Part shown: in pieces, positions 16,737 to 27,758 of the stretch | Numbering within the stretch: position 1 is the stretch's first letter | Layout of the letters: the number at the start of each line of letters is the position of its first letter | Assembly (NCBI GenBank): GCA_036732005.1 | Contig: DAINDF010000017.1 | Coordinates: 1 to 64,000, forward strand | DNA from: UBA1926 sp036732005 | Lineage (GTDB): Bacteria > Planctomycetota > Phycisphaerae > Phycisphaerales > UBA1924 | Length of the DNA: 64,000 nt | Direction of reading: 5' to 3' | The notes under the pieces: generated by a model | Told to the model about the DNA's origin: nothing | The model's database searches: none | Seen by the model: the letters and a program-made list of their open reading frames with translations, nothing else | Translations under genes and position numbers: made by a program

Positions 16737-18056
16737 ATGCCGCACACGGACGGTTCGGAGCCCCGGCTGACGGTCGTGAGCCGGCTGGGGGCGGATGCGA
16801 CGGAATCGGCGTGGCTGCGTCCGCTGCTGTCGGCGTGGCCCGGGAGGCGGTCGGTCGAGGGGCGGATCGTCAGTTACGAGTCGATCTGCAAGGAGCTCTC
16901 GCCGCACGACCCGTGCGAGCCGGGGCACCGCTCGCTGCCGAGCCAGGCGGTGCTGGCGCTGGCGTCGACGGAGGAGGACGAGCGCGACCTCTACCGCCTG
17001 ATGGACGCGATGCGTCGGTCGATCACGCCCGGGGTGATCCTGATCCGGGACGAGTTGCTGGGGCGGTTCGACGCGCGGGGCGCCCATGAGATGGGCGTGG
17101 TGGTGCTGGGCTGGCAGACGCCGATCGAGGAGATCGCGCGTTCGCTCTGGGCGTTGCTGGGTCGGCAGCCGATCGTGGACGCGATGAGCCGCGAGGTTCG
17201 GCTGGCGCAGTTGTCGCAGCGGAGCATCGCGGGCGAGCTGGACAAGCTTCACAAGGAGTTGCACGAGGCGGCGCGGATGCAGCGGCAGTTCGTGCAGCGC
17301 GCGGTCCCGTTCATCCCGGATCTGAATGTGGGCGTGATCTTCCGGCCCGCGACCTATGTGAGCGGGGACCTGTTCGATGTCGAGCGGCTGGACGAGCACC
17401 ATGTCTCGGTCTTCCTGGCCGACGCGGTGGGGCACGGGGTGCCCGCGGCGATGCTGACGCTGTTCATCAGCCGGGCGTTGCCCAAGGTGGACTCGGCGGG
17501 GGGCGTGACGCGGATCGTGCCCCCGGGCGAGGCGCTGGCGCGGCTGAACCGGGAGTTCTGCGGGCGGCCCGGCCCCGGCGACCGGTTCGCGACGGCGGTG
17601 TACGCGGTGATCGACACGCGGACGATGGAGGCGACGGTGGCGGGCGCGGGGCACCCGGCGCCGATCGTCGTGGGTCGCACGGGGCAGACCGAGGCGAGGA
17701 TCGACTCCGACGGCCCGCTGCTTGGGGTCTTCCCCGACGCGGACTTCGGGGAGGCGGTCGTGCCGCTCGGCGGCGCCTCGACGATGGTGATGTTCACGGA
17801 CGGGTTCGAGACGGCGTTCCCGGACGAGAAGGCGGGCCCGTCTCGGCTGAAGATCCCGACGGAGTTCTACATCTCCAAGCTGGCGATGCTCGCGTCGCGG
17901 GCCCGGGAGCGGAAGGAGCTCGCCGAGGCGCTCCAGGCGTTCGAGAGTGAGCTGGACATGCAGCTGGGCTCGCTGCACCGGCCGGACGATGTGACGGCGC
18001 TGGTGGTCTCGGCGGACGCGGCGTGGGGCGCGGGCCGGGCGACACGGGCGGCTTGA
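16737..18056 (+). CDS. SpoIIE/RsbU-type PP2C serine phosphatase
   Basis: 439 aa. The C-terminal half (about 185-430) is a PPM-type phosphatase of the SpoIIE class: YVSGDLFDVE, FLADAVGHGVPAAML and MFTDGFETAF carry the metal-binding aspartates. A coiled linker (about 150-185, LDKLHKELHEAARMQRQF) precedes it, as in RsbU and RsbP. The N-terminal 140 residues look like a degenerate receiver or sensor domain. Family members dephosphorylate STAS anti-anti-sigma factors; a STAS gene lies 1.5 kb downstream on the other strand. Start follows ggaggg. Converges on the ABC gene, 1 bp apart. Confidence 0.88.
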   Translation: MPHTDGSEPRLTVVSRLGADATESAWLRPLLSAWPGRRSVEGRIVSYESICKELSPHDPCEPGHRSLPSQAVLALASTEEDERDLYRLMDAMRRSITPGVILIRDELLGRFDARGAHEMGVVVLGWQTPIEEIARSLWALLGRQPIVDAMSREVRLAQLSQRSIAGELDKLHKELHEAARMQRQFVQRAVPFIPDLNVGVIFRPATYVSGDLFDVERLDEHHVSVFLADAVGHGVPAAMLTLFISRALPKVDSAGGVTRIVPPGEALARLNREFCGRPGPGDRFATAVYAVIDTRTMEATVAGAGHPAPIVVGRTGQTEARIDSDGPLLGVFPDADFGEAVVPLGGASTMVMFTDGFETAFPDEKAGPSRLKIPTEFYISKLAMLASRARERKELAEALQAFESELDMQLGSLHRPDDVTALVVSADAAWGAGRATRAA

Positions 18057-18057
18057 T

Positions 18058-18804
18058 TCAGGACGCGGGGGGACCGTTCAGGCGATCGGACTCGACGAGC
18101 CCGTCGCGGAGGCGGATGACGCGCCCGCAGCGGGTGGCGATCTTGTCGTCGTGGGTGACCATGATGAGGGTCATGCCGGCCTCGTGGAGGTTCTCGAAGA
18201 GTCGGAGGATGGACTCGCCGGTCTTGCTGTCGAGGTTTCCGGTGGGCTCGTCGGCCATGAGGATGACGGGCTTTGTGACGAGGGCGCGGGCGATGGCGAC
18301 GCGTTGCTGCTGCCCGCCCGAGAGTTCACGGGGGCGGTGCCCCATGCGGTCTCCCAGGCCGACGGAGTCGAGGCACTCGACGGCGCGGTCGCGTCGCTCC
18401 TTGGCGGGCTTGCCCTGGTAGAAGAGGGGGACCTCGACATTCTCCTCGACGGTGAGCTGGGGGATGAGGTTGAAGGCCTGGAAGACGAAGCCGATCTTCT
18501 CGCCCCGGAAGCGGCTGAGGGCCTCGTCGTCCATCTCGATGGAGTTGCGCCCGTCGAGGAGGTAGTCGCCCTCGGTGGGGCGGTCGAGGCAGCCCAGGAT
18601 GTTCATGAGCGTGGACTTGCCGGAGCCGGAGGCGCCCATGATGGCGACATACTCGCCCTCGCGGATGATGATGTCGACGCCGCGGAGGGCCTCGACCATG
18701 ACCGACCCGTCGGGCTTGTAGTAGGTCTTGCGGACGCCTCGGAGCTCGACGACGGGGCGTGCGTTGGGGCGCGAGGACACGGGGGTCGTCTGGAGGGCCG
18801 TCAT
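18058..18804 (-). CDS. ABC transporter ATP-binding protein (MacB/LolD type)
   Basis: 248 aa. Walker A GASGSGKST (57-65), Q-loop FVFQAFNLIPQLTVEENV, signature LSGGQQQR, Walker B VILMADEPTGNLDSKTG and the switch VTHD are all present. The sequence matches the MacB/LolD/FtsE class that powers lipoprotein export or peptide/macrolide efflux through FtsX-type permeases. No such permease gene is adjacent. The ATG is 7 nt after a TACCAT hexamer (minus strand, 18812-18817), suggesting a near-leaderless transcript independent of the upstream genes. Confidence 0.9.
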   Translation of the reverse strand: MTALQTTPVSSRPNARPVVELRGVRKTYYKPDGSVMVEALRGVDIIIREGEYVAIMGASGSGKSTLMNILGCLDRPTEGDYLLDGRNSIEMDDEALSRFRGEKIGFVFQAFNLIPQLTVEENVEVPLFYQGKPAKERRDRAVECLDSVGLGDRMGHRPRELSGGQQQRVAIARALVTKPVILMADEPTGNLDSKTGESILRLFENLHEAGMTLIMVTHDDKIATRCGRVIRLRDGLVESDRLNGPPAS

Positions 18805-18829
18805 CGGGGCGATGGTAGGGCGCGGGGCG

Positions 18830-19540
18830 TCAGGCGTGCTGGAGCAGCCCGCGGATCTGGGCCTCCTGCCCGTAGACGGTGAGGACATCGCCGACGAGGA
18901 TCTCGCTGTCCTTGTGCGGGGCGCCGATGTACTCGCCGCCCTCTCTGAGGATGCCGAGGACGAGGCAGCCGTGCGAGCCCAGGCCGAGCTGCATGAGCGT
19001 CGAGCCCACGAACGGATGGCCCGGGTCGATCTCGAATTCGGAGACGACATAGCCGGCGTGGGCGCGGAGGAGGGTCTCGTAGTCCATCGCGCGGACAACG
19101 CCGGCGTGCTCGAGGGTGTAGCGGATCGAGGCCTCGATAACGCGGCTGACCACCCCGAGGCGGAAGAAGAGCAGGATGAGCCCGATGCCGATGCCCGCGC
19201 CGGCGAGGCGGAGGGCGACGGACGGCGCGCTCCCGCTGCCGAGCACGAGGCGTTCGAGCCAGCCCGTCTCGGACTGGAGCAGCGTGACGATGAGGGCGCC
19301 GAGCGCGCCGGTGATGCCGATGTTCCCGACGATGATGAGGTGGGTGGCGATCTTGCGGCGGACGGGGTGGGAGACGATCATCTCCGCCTCGACGGTGGTG
19401 AACCCGACGCCGAAGAAGCAGGAGATCGCCTGGAACTCGGCGACATCGCGGCTCAGGCCCGTCATCATGAGCGCGGTCGCGCCGATGCGGACGACGAACA
19501 GCGAGACGAACGCGATGACGAACAGGGCGAGGATCGACAC
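18830..19540 (-). CDS. Membrane protein with TrkA C-terminal (RCK_C) domain
   Basis: 236 aa. Three or four membrane segments in the first about 130 residues (MSILALFVIAFVSLFVVRIGATALM; LIIVGNIGITGALGALIVTLL; LAGAGIGIGLILLFFRL). A C-terminal RCK_C domain (about 150-232) follows: GYVVSEFEIDPGHPFVGSTL, LGSHGCLVLGILREGGEYIGAP and DVLTVYGQ. RCK_C domains bind small ligands and gate potassium or other ion transport, but no pore signature is seen in the membrane part. It lies 21 bp downstream of the STAS gene on the same strand, so an operon is likely. Confidence 0.8.
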   Translation of the reverse strand: MSILALFVIAFVSLFVVRIGATALMMTGLSRDVAEFQAISCFFGVGFTTVEAEMIVSHPVRRKIATHLIIVGNIGITGALGALIVTLLQSETGWLERLVLGSGSAPSVALRLAGAGIGIGLILLFFRLGVVSRVIEASIRYTLEHAGVVRAMDYETLLRAHAGYVVSEFEIDPGHPFVGSTLMQLGLGSHGCLVLGILREGGEYIGAPHKDSEILVGDVLTVYGQEAQIRGLLQHA

Positions 19541-19561
19541 GGCCCTTCCCTCCGGAGTCGA

Positions 19562-19954
19562 TCAGCCGTCGTCCTCGGGGTCGCCATCGGCCGGCTCGTC
19601 GAGCTGGAGGCCGGCGAGGGCGGAGAGCGTGTCGGGCGCGAACCGGAAGACCTTCTCGAGCCCGGTGACCATCATCACGGACCAGACCTCGTCGCCCATC
19701 GCGCACAGGCGGAGCTGGCGGCCCGAGGAATCGAGCGAGCGCTTGAGGCGGAGCAGCTGGGCGATGTTGCTGCTGTTGATGTAGGAGACGCCGCCGAAGT
19801 CGAGCACGACATGCGGCGTCTTCTTCCCGCTCTTGGGCTTGACCTCAACGGAGGACTTCTCGAGCCGCTCGATGAGCGAGCCGAGCTCGTCCGAGAGCAT
19901 GGGCTCGTCGTTGAGTTGAGCGAGCACGATGTTGTCCGACCAGTCGACGGCCAT
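19562..19954 (-). CDS. STAS domain anti-anti-sigma factor-like protein
   Basis: 130 aa. A STAS fold is seen in KTPHVVLDFGGVSYINSSNIAQLLRLKR, where the serine pair (about 60-61) is the expected phosphorylation site of SpoIIAA/RsbV-type proteins; the C-terminus is acidic. Such proteins release sigma factors by binding a kinase-type anti-sigma factor. The likely phosphatase partner is the SpoIIE-type protein at 16737-18056; no anti-sigma kinase gene is present. A TACACT hexamer 20 nt upstream and aaggggg before the ATG support the start. Confidence 0.82.
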   Translation of the reverse strand: MAVDWSDNIVLAQLNDEPMLSDELGSLIERLEKSSVEVKPKSGKKTPHVVLDFGGVSYINSSNIAQLLRLKRSLDSSGRQLRLCAMGDEVWSVMMVTGLEKVFRFAPDTLSALAGLQLDEPADGDPEDDG

Positions 19955-20008
19955 GGCAGCCCCCTTGCCCGATCAGTGTACACGGGGCGGGGCCCCGCGG
20001 GGCGGCGA

Positions 20009-22783
20009 TCAGCCCTCGGCGTCCTCGGACTCGGCGTCGACGACGCGCGTGGCGGCGGTGACCGCGTCGCCCTCGTTGACCGTGACGACCCGGACGCCCT
20101 GGGTGCCCCGCCCGTACCGGCTGATCGAATCGGCCGAGACGCGGACGAGCTGCCCGCCGAGCGTGATCACGACGACATGGTCGGCGTCGGAGACGGCGAA
20201 CGCGGCGACGGGGCGGCCGTTCTTCGAGCTCAGGCGCATGTCGATCCGGCCCTTGCCGCCCCGGCTCTGGCTGCGCTGGCTCCCGTCCTCCCGCGTCACA
20301 CGGTACTCGTCGACATCGGTGCGCTTGCCGTAGCCCTTGTCGGTGATGGTGAGCAGGTCCGGGGCGGCGTCGGGGCTCTGGCGGTCGGTGAGCCAGGGGC
20401 GGTCGTCCTCGGTCTCGCCCTCGCCCGGGTTCCACGCCGGGTCGGGCTTCATGGGGACGACGGCGGTGCCGATGATCTCGGCGTCGCCTTCGAGTTCGAC
20501 GCCCTTGACGCCGGCGGCGTTGCGGCCCATGTCGCGGAGCCCGCCGCGGTCCTCGTGCTCGTTGAAGCGGATGGCCATCCCCGTGCTGGTGACGAGGATG
20601 ACATCGTCGTTGCCCGAGGTGAGGCGGACATCGTAGAGCGAGTCGTCCTCGCGCAGCCCGACGGCGATGATGCCGGCCTTGTTGACATTCGAGTAGGCCT
20701 TGAGCGGGGTGCGCTTGATCAGCCCGCGCCGGCTCACGAAGAGCAGGTGCTCGCTGCCCGACTCGAAGTTGCGGACGGCGCGGTAGGCGCAGGTGCGCTC
20801 CCCCTCGCGGAGCTGGATGTAGTTCTGGATCGCGCGGCCGCGGCTCGTCCGGCTCAGCTCGGGCAGCTCGTAGACCTTGATCTTGAACACCCGGCCCCGG
20901 TCGGTGAAGCAGAGCAGGTCGTCGTGGGTCGAGGCGACGAACATGTGGCTCACCACATCGTCCTCGCCCCCGCCCGACGCGCGGATGCCCTTGCCCCCGC
21001 GGCCCTGGGCCTGGTAGGTCGTCGCCGGCACGCGCTTGACGAACCCGCCGCGCGTGATCGTCACGACGACCTCCTCCTCGCGGATGAGGCTCTCGATGTC
21101 GATGTCCCCCGCGGCCTCCTCGATCGCGGTGAGCCTGGCGCCGGTCGCGCCGGCGCCGTAGCGGGCCTTCATCTCCTCGCAGTCCTCGACGATGATCCGG
21201 TTCACGCGGGACGGATCGGCGAGGATCGACTCGTAGTCCTCGATCTGCGCGACGATCTCGTTGTACTCGTTGATCAGCCGCTCGATCTCCAGCCCGACGA
21301 GCTGGATCAGCCGCATCGACCCGATCTGCTCGGCCTGCACGCGGGTGAGGGCGACGCCCCCGGCGACCTCGGCGGCGGCGAGCCTGGCGAGGAGGCGGGC
21401 GGGCAGCATGCCGTGGTTGGGGTGCGTCGCGGGGATGCGGTATCGCCGCGCCATCAGCTTCTCGATCGCCTCGGGCCTGGTCCGGCTCGAGCGGATCAGG
21501 GCGATGACCTCGTCGATGTCGCAGACGGCGTAGATCATGCCCTCGAGGATGTGGGCCTTCTTCTTCGCCTCGCGGAGCAGGTGGGCGGTCCGCCGGCGGA
21601 TGACATCGACGCGGTGATCGATGTAGAGCCGGATCAGCTCGCGCAGGCCCAGCGTGCGCGGCTGGCGGTTGACCAGCGCGATATTGATGATGCTGAAGGT
21701 CTGCTGGAGGGGCGTGTGCTGGCAGAGCTGGTTCTCGACCACCGCGGGGTCGGCGCCCTTCTTGAGTTCGATGACGACGCGTGTGCGCGCGCTCCGCCCC
21801 GACTCGTTGCGGACATCGGAGACATCCTTGAGACGCTCCTCGCGGACGGCCTCGACGATCTTCTCCACCAGCGTGTTCTGCACCAGCCCGTACGGGATCG
21901 AGTCGATCACGATCTGCTGCCGCCCGTTCTTCATCTCCTCGACATGCACCTCGCCCCGGACGGTGACGCGACCCCGCCCGTGCTCGTAGGCCTCGAGGAT
22001 GCCGCGGCGGCCCATGATGACGCCCCCGGTGGGGAAGTCGGGCCCCTTGACGCCGAGGCGCACGACCTCGCCCGCCTCGTTCTTCTGATCGGTCATCAGC
22101 TCGGCGAGGGAGATCTCGGGGTTCTCGACCGTGCGCACGATCGCGTCGAAGATCTCGCGCGGGTTGTGCGGGGGGAGGCTGGTGGCCATGCCGACGGCGA
22201 TGCCCATGCCCCCGTTGATGAGCAGGTTGGGGAACCGGCCCGGCAGGACGGTGGGCTCGGTGAGGCGGTCGTCGTAGTTGGGCTGGAAGTCGACGGTGTC
22301 GAGTTCGAGGTCGGCGAGCATGTCGATCGCCGCGTGGTGCATGCGGGCCTCGGTGTACCGCATGGCCGCCGGGGGGTCGCCGTCGATGGACCCGAAGTTG
22401 CCCTGGGGATCGACGAGGGGGACGCGCATCTTCCAGGACTGGGCCATGCCGACCATGGTCGGGTAGATGACCGACTCGCCGTGGGGGTGGTAGTTGCCGG
22501 AGGTGTCGCCGCAGATCTTGGCGCACTTGAGGTGCTTCTTGCCGGGGCGGAGGCGGAGGTCGTGCATCGCGACGAGGATGCGTCGCTGGCTGGGCTTGAG
22601 CCCGTCGCGGACATCGGGCAGGGCCCGGTCCATGATCGTGCTCATGGCGTAGGTGAGGTAGGAGTCCTGCAGCTCGGACTCGATCTTCACATCGATCAGC
22701 GTCCCGGCCCCGTTGTCTCCGCCGGGGGGCGATTCGCCCGGGGCGGGGGTGGACGGGTCACGCGGGAGATCGGCGTCGGTCAT
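20009..22783 (-). CDS. gyrA: DNA gyrase subunit A
   Basis: 924 aa. Breakage-reunion subunit of gyrase, which introduces negative supercoils with GyrB (not in window). Catalytic Tyr is at about 143 in AAMRYTEARM. The quinolone-region segment is HPHGESVIYP, with Ser at 104 but Pro at 108 where E. coli has Asp87. The C-terminal beta-pinwheel contains GyrA-box-like QGRGGKG, which separates it from ParC, and a second QSRGGKG. ATG at 22783 is used; 30 further upstream codons in frame have no family match. A TATGAT hexamer about 90 nt upstream may be its -10. Confidence 0.95.
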   Translation of the reverse strand: MTDADLPRDPSTPAPGESPPGGDNGAGTLIDVKIESELQDSYLTYAMSTIMDRALPDVRDGLKPSQRRILVAMHDLRLRPGKKHLKCAKICGDTSGNYHPHGESVIYPTMVGMAQSWKMRVPLVDPQGNFGSIDGDPPAAMRYTEARMHHAAIDMLADLELDTVDFQPNYDDRLTEPTVLPGRFPNLLINGGMGIAVGMATSLPPHNPREIFDAIVRTVENPEISLAELMTDQKNEAGEVVRLGVKGPDFPTGGVIMGRRGILEAYEHGRGRVTVRGEVHVEEMKNGRQQIVIDSIPYGLVQNTLVEKIVEAVREERLKDVSDVRNESGRSARTRVVIELKKGADPAVVENQLCQHTPLQQTFSIINIALVNRQPRTLGLRELIRLYIDHRVDVIRRRTAHLLREAKKKAHILEGMIYAVCDIDEVIALIRSSRTRPEAIEKLMARRYRIPATHPNHGMLPARLLARLAAAEVAGGVALTRVQAEQIGSMRLIQLVGLEIERLINEYNEIVAQIEDYESILADPSRVNRIIVEDCEEMKARYGAGATGARLTAIEEAAGDIDIESLIREEEVVVTITRGGFVKRVPATTYQAQGRGGKGIRASGGGEDDVVSHMFVASTHDDLLCFTDRGRVFKIKVYELPELSRTSRGRAIQNYIQLREGERTCAYRAVRNFESGSEHLLFVSRRGLIKRTPLKAYSNVNKAGIIAVGLREDDSLYDVRLTSGNDDVILVTSTGMAIRFNEHEDRGGLRDMGRNAAGVKGVELEGDAEIIGTAVVPMKPDPAWNPGEGETEDDRPWLTDRQSPDAAPDLLTITDKGYGKRTDVDEYRVTREDGSQRSQSRGGKGRIDMRLSSKNGRPVAAFAVSDADHVVVITLGGQLVRVSADSISRYGRGTQGVRVVTVNEGDAVTAATRVVDAESEDAEG

Positions 22784-22913
22784 GGGGTGTCCGCTCCGGA
22801 GGCAGCTCGCTCCAAATGCCTTCGGCGCAGTCACTTCCAACCGTGCCGCGCGGGGCCGCGAGCCGAGACGCAATCATAGGCCCACCGGCGTGGCAAACCC
22901 CGTGGAACGGCCT

Positions 22914-24794
22914 CTACGGTCGCCCCGCGGCGGGCTCCGGGCGAGCCCCGAGCCGCTCGATGCTCTCGAGCGATTCGGTCAGCGCCACCAGGCCCAACGC
23001 CGAGGCCGCCAGCGGCATGCGCTGGTCCCACAGCGAGGCCCGCACGCCGCCGGAGGCGAGGTCGGGGTCGGCGTACATGTGCCCCGCGCGCTCCTCGGCG
23101 GTCAGTTGCCGCAGGAAGCGGAGCATGCCGAGCAGCCGGACGAGTTGGCGGGGCGGCTCTCCCGAGCGGGCGGTGCCGGGGGTGAGCGAGGGGTCGCCCA
23201 GCATCGAAGCCAGCAGCGCGACCGGGCGGAGGCCCTGCCAGGTCGGGAGGGGGCTGCCCGCCGCGTCGAGCACGAGGCCCCCGAGCAGGTCGCGGTCGGC
23301 GTCGATGAGATCGCCCGGGCGGAGTTCCAGGTCGAGTACGGTCTCCCGCAAGCCCCGCAGCGCCTGGGCCGAGCGGGGCTCGCCCCCGCGGAGGCGGGCG
23401 AGTTCGAGGTCGGCCCAACCCAGGTCGGGCATGACCGTGAGCAGGCGGGAGGGCTCGATCTCGCGGAACGCGGCGCGGATCGCGGCGTCGGCCCGGGCGA
23501 GGTGGGCCTCGCGGTCCCAGGGCTCGAAGTCGGCCAGCGCGAGCAGGCCGCGCGCGAGCACGCCCCGGGCCCCGACCGGGACCATCGGCGCGAAGCCGGT
23601 CTGGTCGTTGAAGGCCTCGCGGACCGTGGGCGCGCAGCGGTCGCGGAGCGTGCGGAGTTCGTCGGACCGCTCGACCGCGAGGTTCTCGAGCCGGGCCAGG
23701 GCCGACAGGCAGGCCGCCGCGGAGATCGGGTCCCCCCAGGGCGCGGGCTCGCCGCGTTCGACGACGGCGAGGGCGCGGAGCGTGGCCTCGCCGGCGGCGC
23801 GCGCCCGGAAGCCTCGCTCGGGGTCGATCCCGGGGGCCTGGGCGAAGCGGAGCAGGGCCTCGGCGGCGAAGGCTTGGGCGAACGGGGGGCCGATGGCGGA
23901 TTCGAATCGGCCCGTGACCGGGTCGAGATCACCCCGGAGCCCGTGCCGCTCGACGCCGGGCCAGGCGCGGCGGGCGATGTGGTCGGCGATCTGTCCGGCG
24001 AGTTCGCGGAGTTCTTCGGTGCTGGCGATGGGCCCGGCGATGTGCCCGCCGCGGTGCAGCAGCAGCGGCGCGGCCCGGGGCCCGATCTGCGCGGCGTGGG
24101 TCACACGGAAGAGCGAGAGCGTGTAGCCCTTCTCGAGCAGCTCGTGGGCGGGTCGGAGCGCGAGCGATGGGTCGTCGGCGAGTTCGGCGATCAGGCCGAT
24201 GAGGGTCGCGGTCGCGCCGCGGCCGAGTTCCATGATCGAGCCCGGGGTCGCGGCGGCGACCGCGTCGGTGCGGCGGACGAGCAGGCCCTCGAGCCCGGGG
24301 CGGACCCAGTCGTCGAGGCGATCGGGGTCGACCCCTGCGGCGATCGGGATCGGGGGGTTGGGCGCCAGCTCGATCGAGAGGGTCGCGGCGGCGAGCCCGT
24401 CGCGCACGCGGACGGCACGGAGCGCATCCGGCGGGCCCTCGAGCCGGGCGACGGCGCGGGCGATCGCACGCGAGGCGGCGGCCCGGAGCGTTGAGGCCGC
24501 GTCGGCGTCGATCGAGGCCGTGGCGGTGTCCTCCCCGAGCACGCGGCCCGCGGCCCGGATGACGACCCGGGCGACCCAGGCCCGCGGCAGCGCCCCACTG
24601 GGCTGATCGGGCACCTGCCCGGCGTCGACCCAGCCCCGCACGACCGAGAACGCGTCGAGCATGGCGGCGGGCGTCAGGGCGTCGGCCTCGGCGACCGGGG
24701 GCGACGGGGCGGTCAGGGGCGGACCCTCGGCGGGGGTGGTCTGGGCGGCGAGGGGTGTTGCGGCGAGCAGGCATGTTGCCGCGAGGCGACACAC
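22914..24794 (-). CDS. Large secreted hypothetical protein
   Basis: 626 aa from a GTG at 24794. That start gives a clean signal peptide, VCRLAATCLLAATPLAAQTT, cleaved after about residue 17, but it has no clear ribosome binding site. An in-frame ATG at 25016 does have one (gaggtag), but adds 74 residues of low-quality sequence before the signal. The mature protein is mostly helical, arginine- and alanine-rich, without recognised domains; repeated helical pairs such as RGLLALADFEPWDREAHLARADAAI suggest an alpha-toroid or TPR-like fold. Lies 130 bp upstream of gyrA. Function unknown. Confidence 0.55.
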   Translation of the reverse strand: MCRLAATCLLAATPLAAQTTPAEGPPLTAPSPPVAEADALTPAAMLDAFSVVRGWVDAGQVPDQPSGALPRAWVARVVIRAAGRVLGEDTATASIDADAASTLRAAASRAIARAVARLEGPPDALRAVRVRDGLAAATLSIELAPNPPIPIAAGVDPDRLDDWVRPGLEGLLVRRTDAVAAATPGSIMELGRGATATLIGLIAELADDPSLALRPAHELLEKGYTLSLFRVTHAAQIGPRAAPLLLHRGGHIAGPIASTEELRELAGQIADHIARRAWPGVERHGLRGDLDPVTGRFESAIGPPFAQAFAAEALLRFAQAPGIDPERGFRARAAGEATLRALAVVERGEPAPWGDPISAAACLSALARLENLAVERSDELRTLRDRCAPTVREAFNDQTGFAPMVPVGARGVLARGLLALADFEPWDREAHLARADAAIRAAFREIEPSRLLTVMPDLGWADLELARLRGGEPRSAQALRGLRETVLDLELRPGDLIDADRDLLGGLVLDAAGSPLPTWQGLRPVALLASMLGDPSLTPGTARSGEPPRQLVRLLGMLRFLRQLTAEERAGHMYADPDLASGGVRASLWDQRMPLAASALGLVALTESLESIERLGARPEPAAGRP

Positions 24795-24957
24795 CGCGTT
24801 GCCGCGGGGCAACCGCGTGGCGGCCCGGGGGGGTGCCCCGGGTCCGAGAACCTCGCGGCACCCTCGATTCCGGGGCCTGAAGGGGGTTGGAAGGGCCAGC
24901 CCCCCCCACCGGCACGCGGGTTGAACCTCTTCGGGCACATCTGAAGAGGAGTGTGCC

Positions 24958-25038
24958 TTGCAGAGACTGCTGACCATCACGGCCAATGAACGACGGGTGC
25001 TGATCCTCTCGCTCATCTGCTACCTCGTGCTCTGCTGA
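24958..25038 (+). CDS. Possible 26-aa hydrophobic small protein
   Basis: TTG start preceded by gaagaggag; the product ends ANERRVLILSLICYLVLC. One short helix could span the membrane. The ANERR-hydrophobic pattern resembles the N-terminus of ComEA-like membrane-anchored helix-hairpin-helix proteins, so this may be a relic. A 7-bp hairpin (cctcttc/gaagagg) overlaps the ribosome binding site. It also overlaps the longer alternative N-terminus of the minus-strand gene. Weakly supported. Confidence 0.25.
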   Translation: MQRLLTITANERRVLILSLICYLVLC

Positions 25039-25061
25039 GCCCGGCCCCCGACGCGTGATTC

Positions 25062-25097
25062 TAAAACAGAAAAGGCCCCGGCGCGAGCGCCGGGGCC
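25062..25097 (-). terminator. Rho-independent terminator of rpsA
   Basis: On the minus strand, a perfect GC stem (25074-25097, ggccccggcg...cgccggggcc) is followed by cttttctgtttt. It lies about 25 nt after the rpsA stop. Confidence 0.85.
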
Positions 25098-25122
25098 CGG
25101 GTGTGTTTGTGGACCGGGTGGA

Positions 25123-26871
<1,749 letters not shown>

Positions 26872-27129
26872 CGTTTTCCTTCTTCACCGCCGTCGTGCGA
26901 TGTGCCGGGCAGAGATCCGCGACGCCCCAGGCCGATCGGGGTCGCGGCTTGACTGCCCATCGGGGGACCGGGCCCAAGAACGCCCAGCCGCCCGGCGCCT
27001 CTCCTGAGGCGGTTTGTGGTGTCGAGCCACCCGCGACGCATGCCGCGGCGTGGTCCGGCCTGTGGGGTCTCAAGCCTAGCGCTCCACCGGGACGGAATGA
27101 AGCGCCCGGAGACGGGCTCGGGCCGGGGC

Positions 27130-27501
27130 CTAGGCCCCTCCCCCGCCCAAGCGGGTGAGCAGACCGGCCAGACCGTTCGAGAACGCCCCGCGGGTCAGGA
27201 CCTCGTCGGCGCCGGCCTCCCGGGCCCGGGCGAACAGGTCCACCGCGACATGGGGACCCCACGCGACCACCCGGACGGCCCGCTCGGCGTCGCCCGCGCC
27301 GGGGCCCCGCAGCGCCCCGAGCAATTCAAAGGCCGCGTCGGGAGCCTCCAGGTCGAGAAGGACCGCCCGCACCGGCGAATCCGCGAGGCGGGCCCGGAGC
27401 ATCTCGGCGCTGCGGGCGGGGCGGCAGGGGATGCCGAGGTCCTCAGCGGTGGACTTGATCCGAGTGGCCCAGAGCAGGTCGGCGGCGGAGTAGAGGATCA
27501 T
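27130..27501 (-). CDS. Degenerate response-regulator receiver-like protein
   Basis: 123 aa from the ATG at 27501. The alternating beta/alpha pattern fits a receiver (CheY-like) fold: MILYSAADLLWATRI, then VRAVLLDLEAPD with a possible phospho-acceptor Asp at about 50, then RVVAWGPHVAVDLF and ADEVLTRGAF. The acidic pair expected after the first strand is missing, so phosphorylation is doubtful and it may act as a pseudo-receiver. It has no output domain. Upstream in-frame codons are non-coding leader. Divergent from gdhA with 257 bp between. Confidence 0.6.
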   Translation of the reverse strand: MILYSAADLLWATRIKSTAEDLGIPCRPARSAEMLRARLADSPVRAVLLDLEAPDAAFELLGALRGPGAGDAERAVRVVAWGPHVAVDLFARAREAGADEVLTRGAFSNGLAGLLTRLGGGGA

Positions 27502-27758
27502 GGTGACTTTCGCGTTGCGTGAGGGGCCCGGGTTGGCTTTTCTCGGGCGAACCCCTGTACCATCACAACCGTATGTCCGCTCCCCGGGCGGCTCGGCCCG
27601 GGGCGAGACTGCCCGGAACCCGCGGCGTTCGCGGGTGGACACCCCGCCTTCGGAACGCCCGAGATTCCAGAACCCGCTCGAACGGACCGATGGGGTTGTG
27701 AATCGTGACCGTTGCGGGCGCCGGCCCGCTCGCCTGCTCTTTATAGGGCCCACCAACC

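Noticed and set aside
18728..22879. Very long open frame antisense to gyrA and its neighbours
   Set aside because: It mirrors well-supported genes on the other strand; in GC-rich DNA the antisense frame lacks stops. Composition (Asp/Val/Leu/Gly repeats) is that of a shadow frame. The same holds for the long minus-strand frame at 7349-11563.
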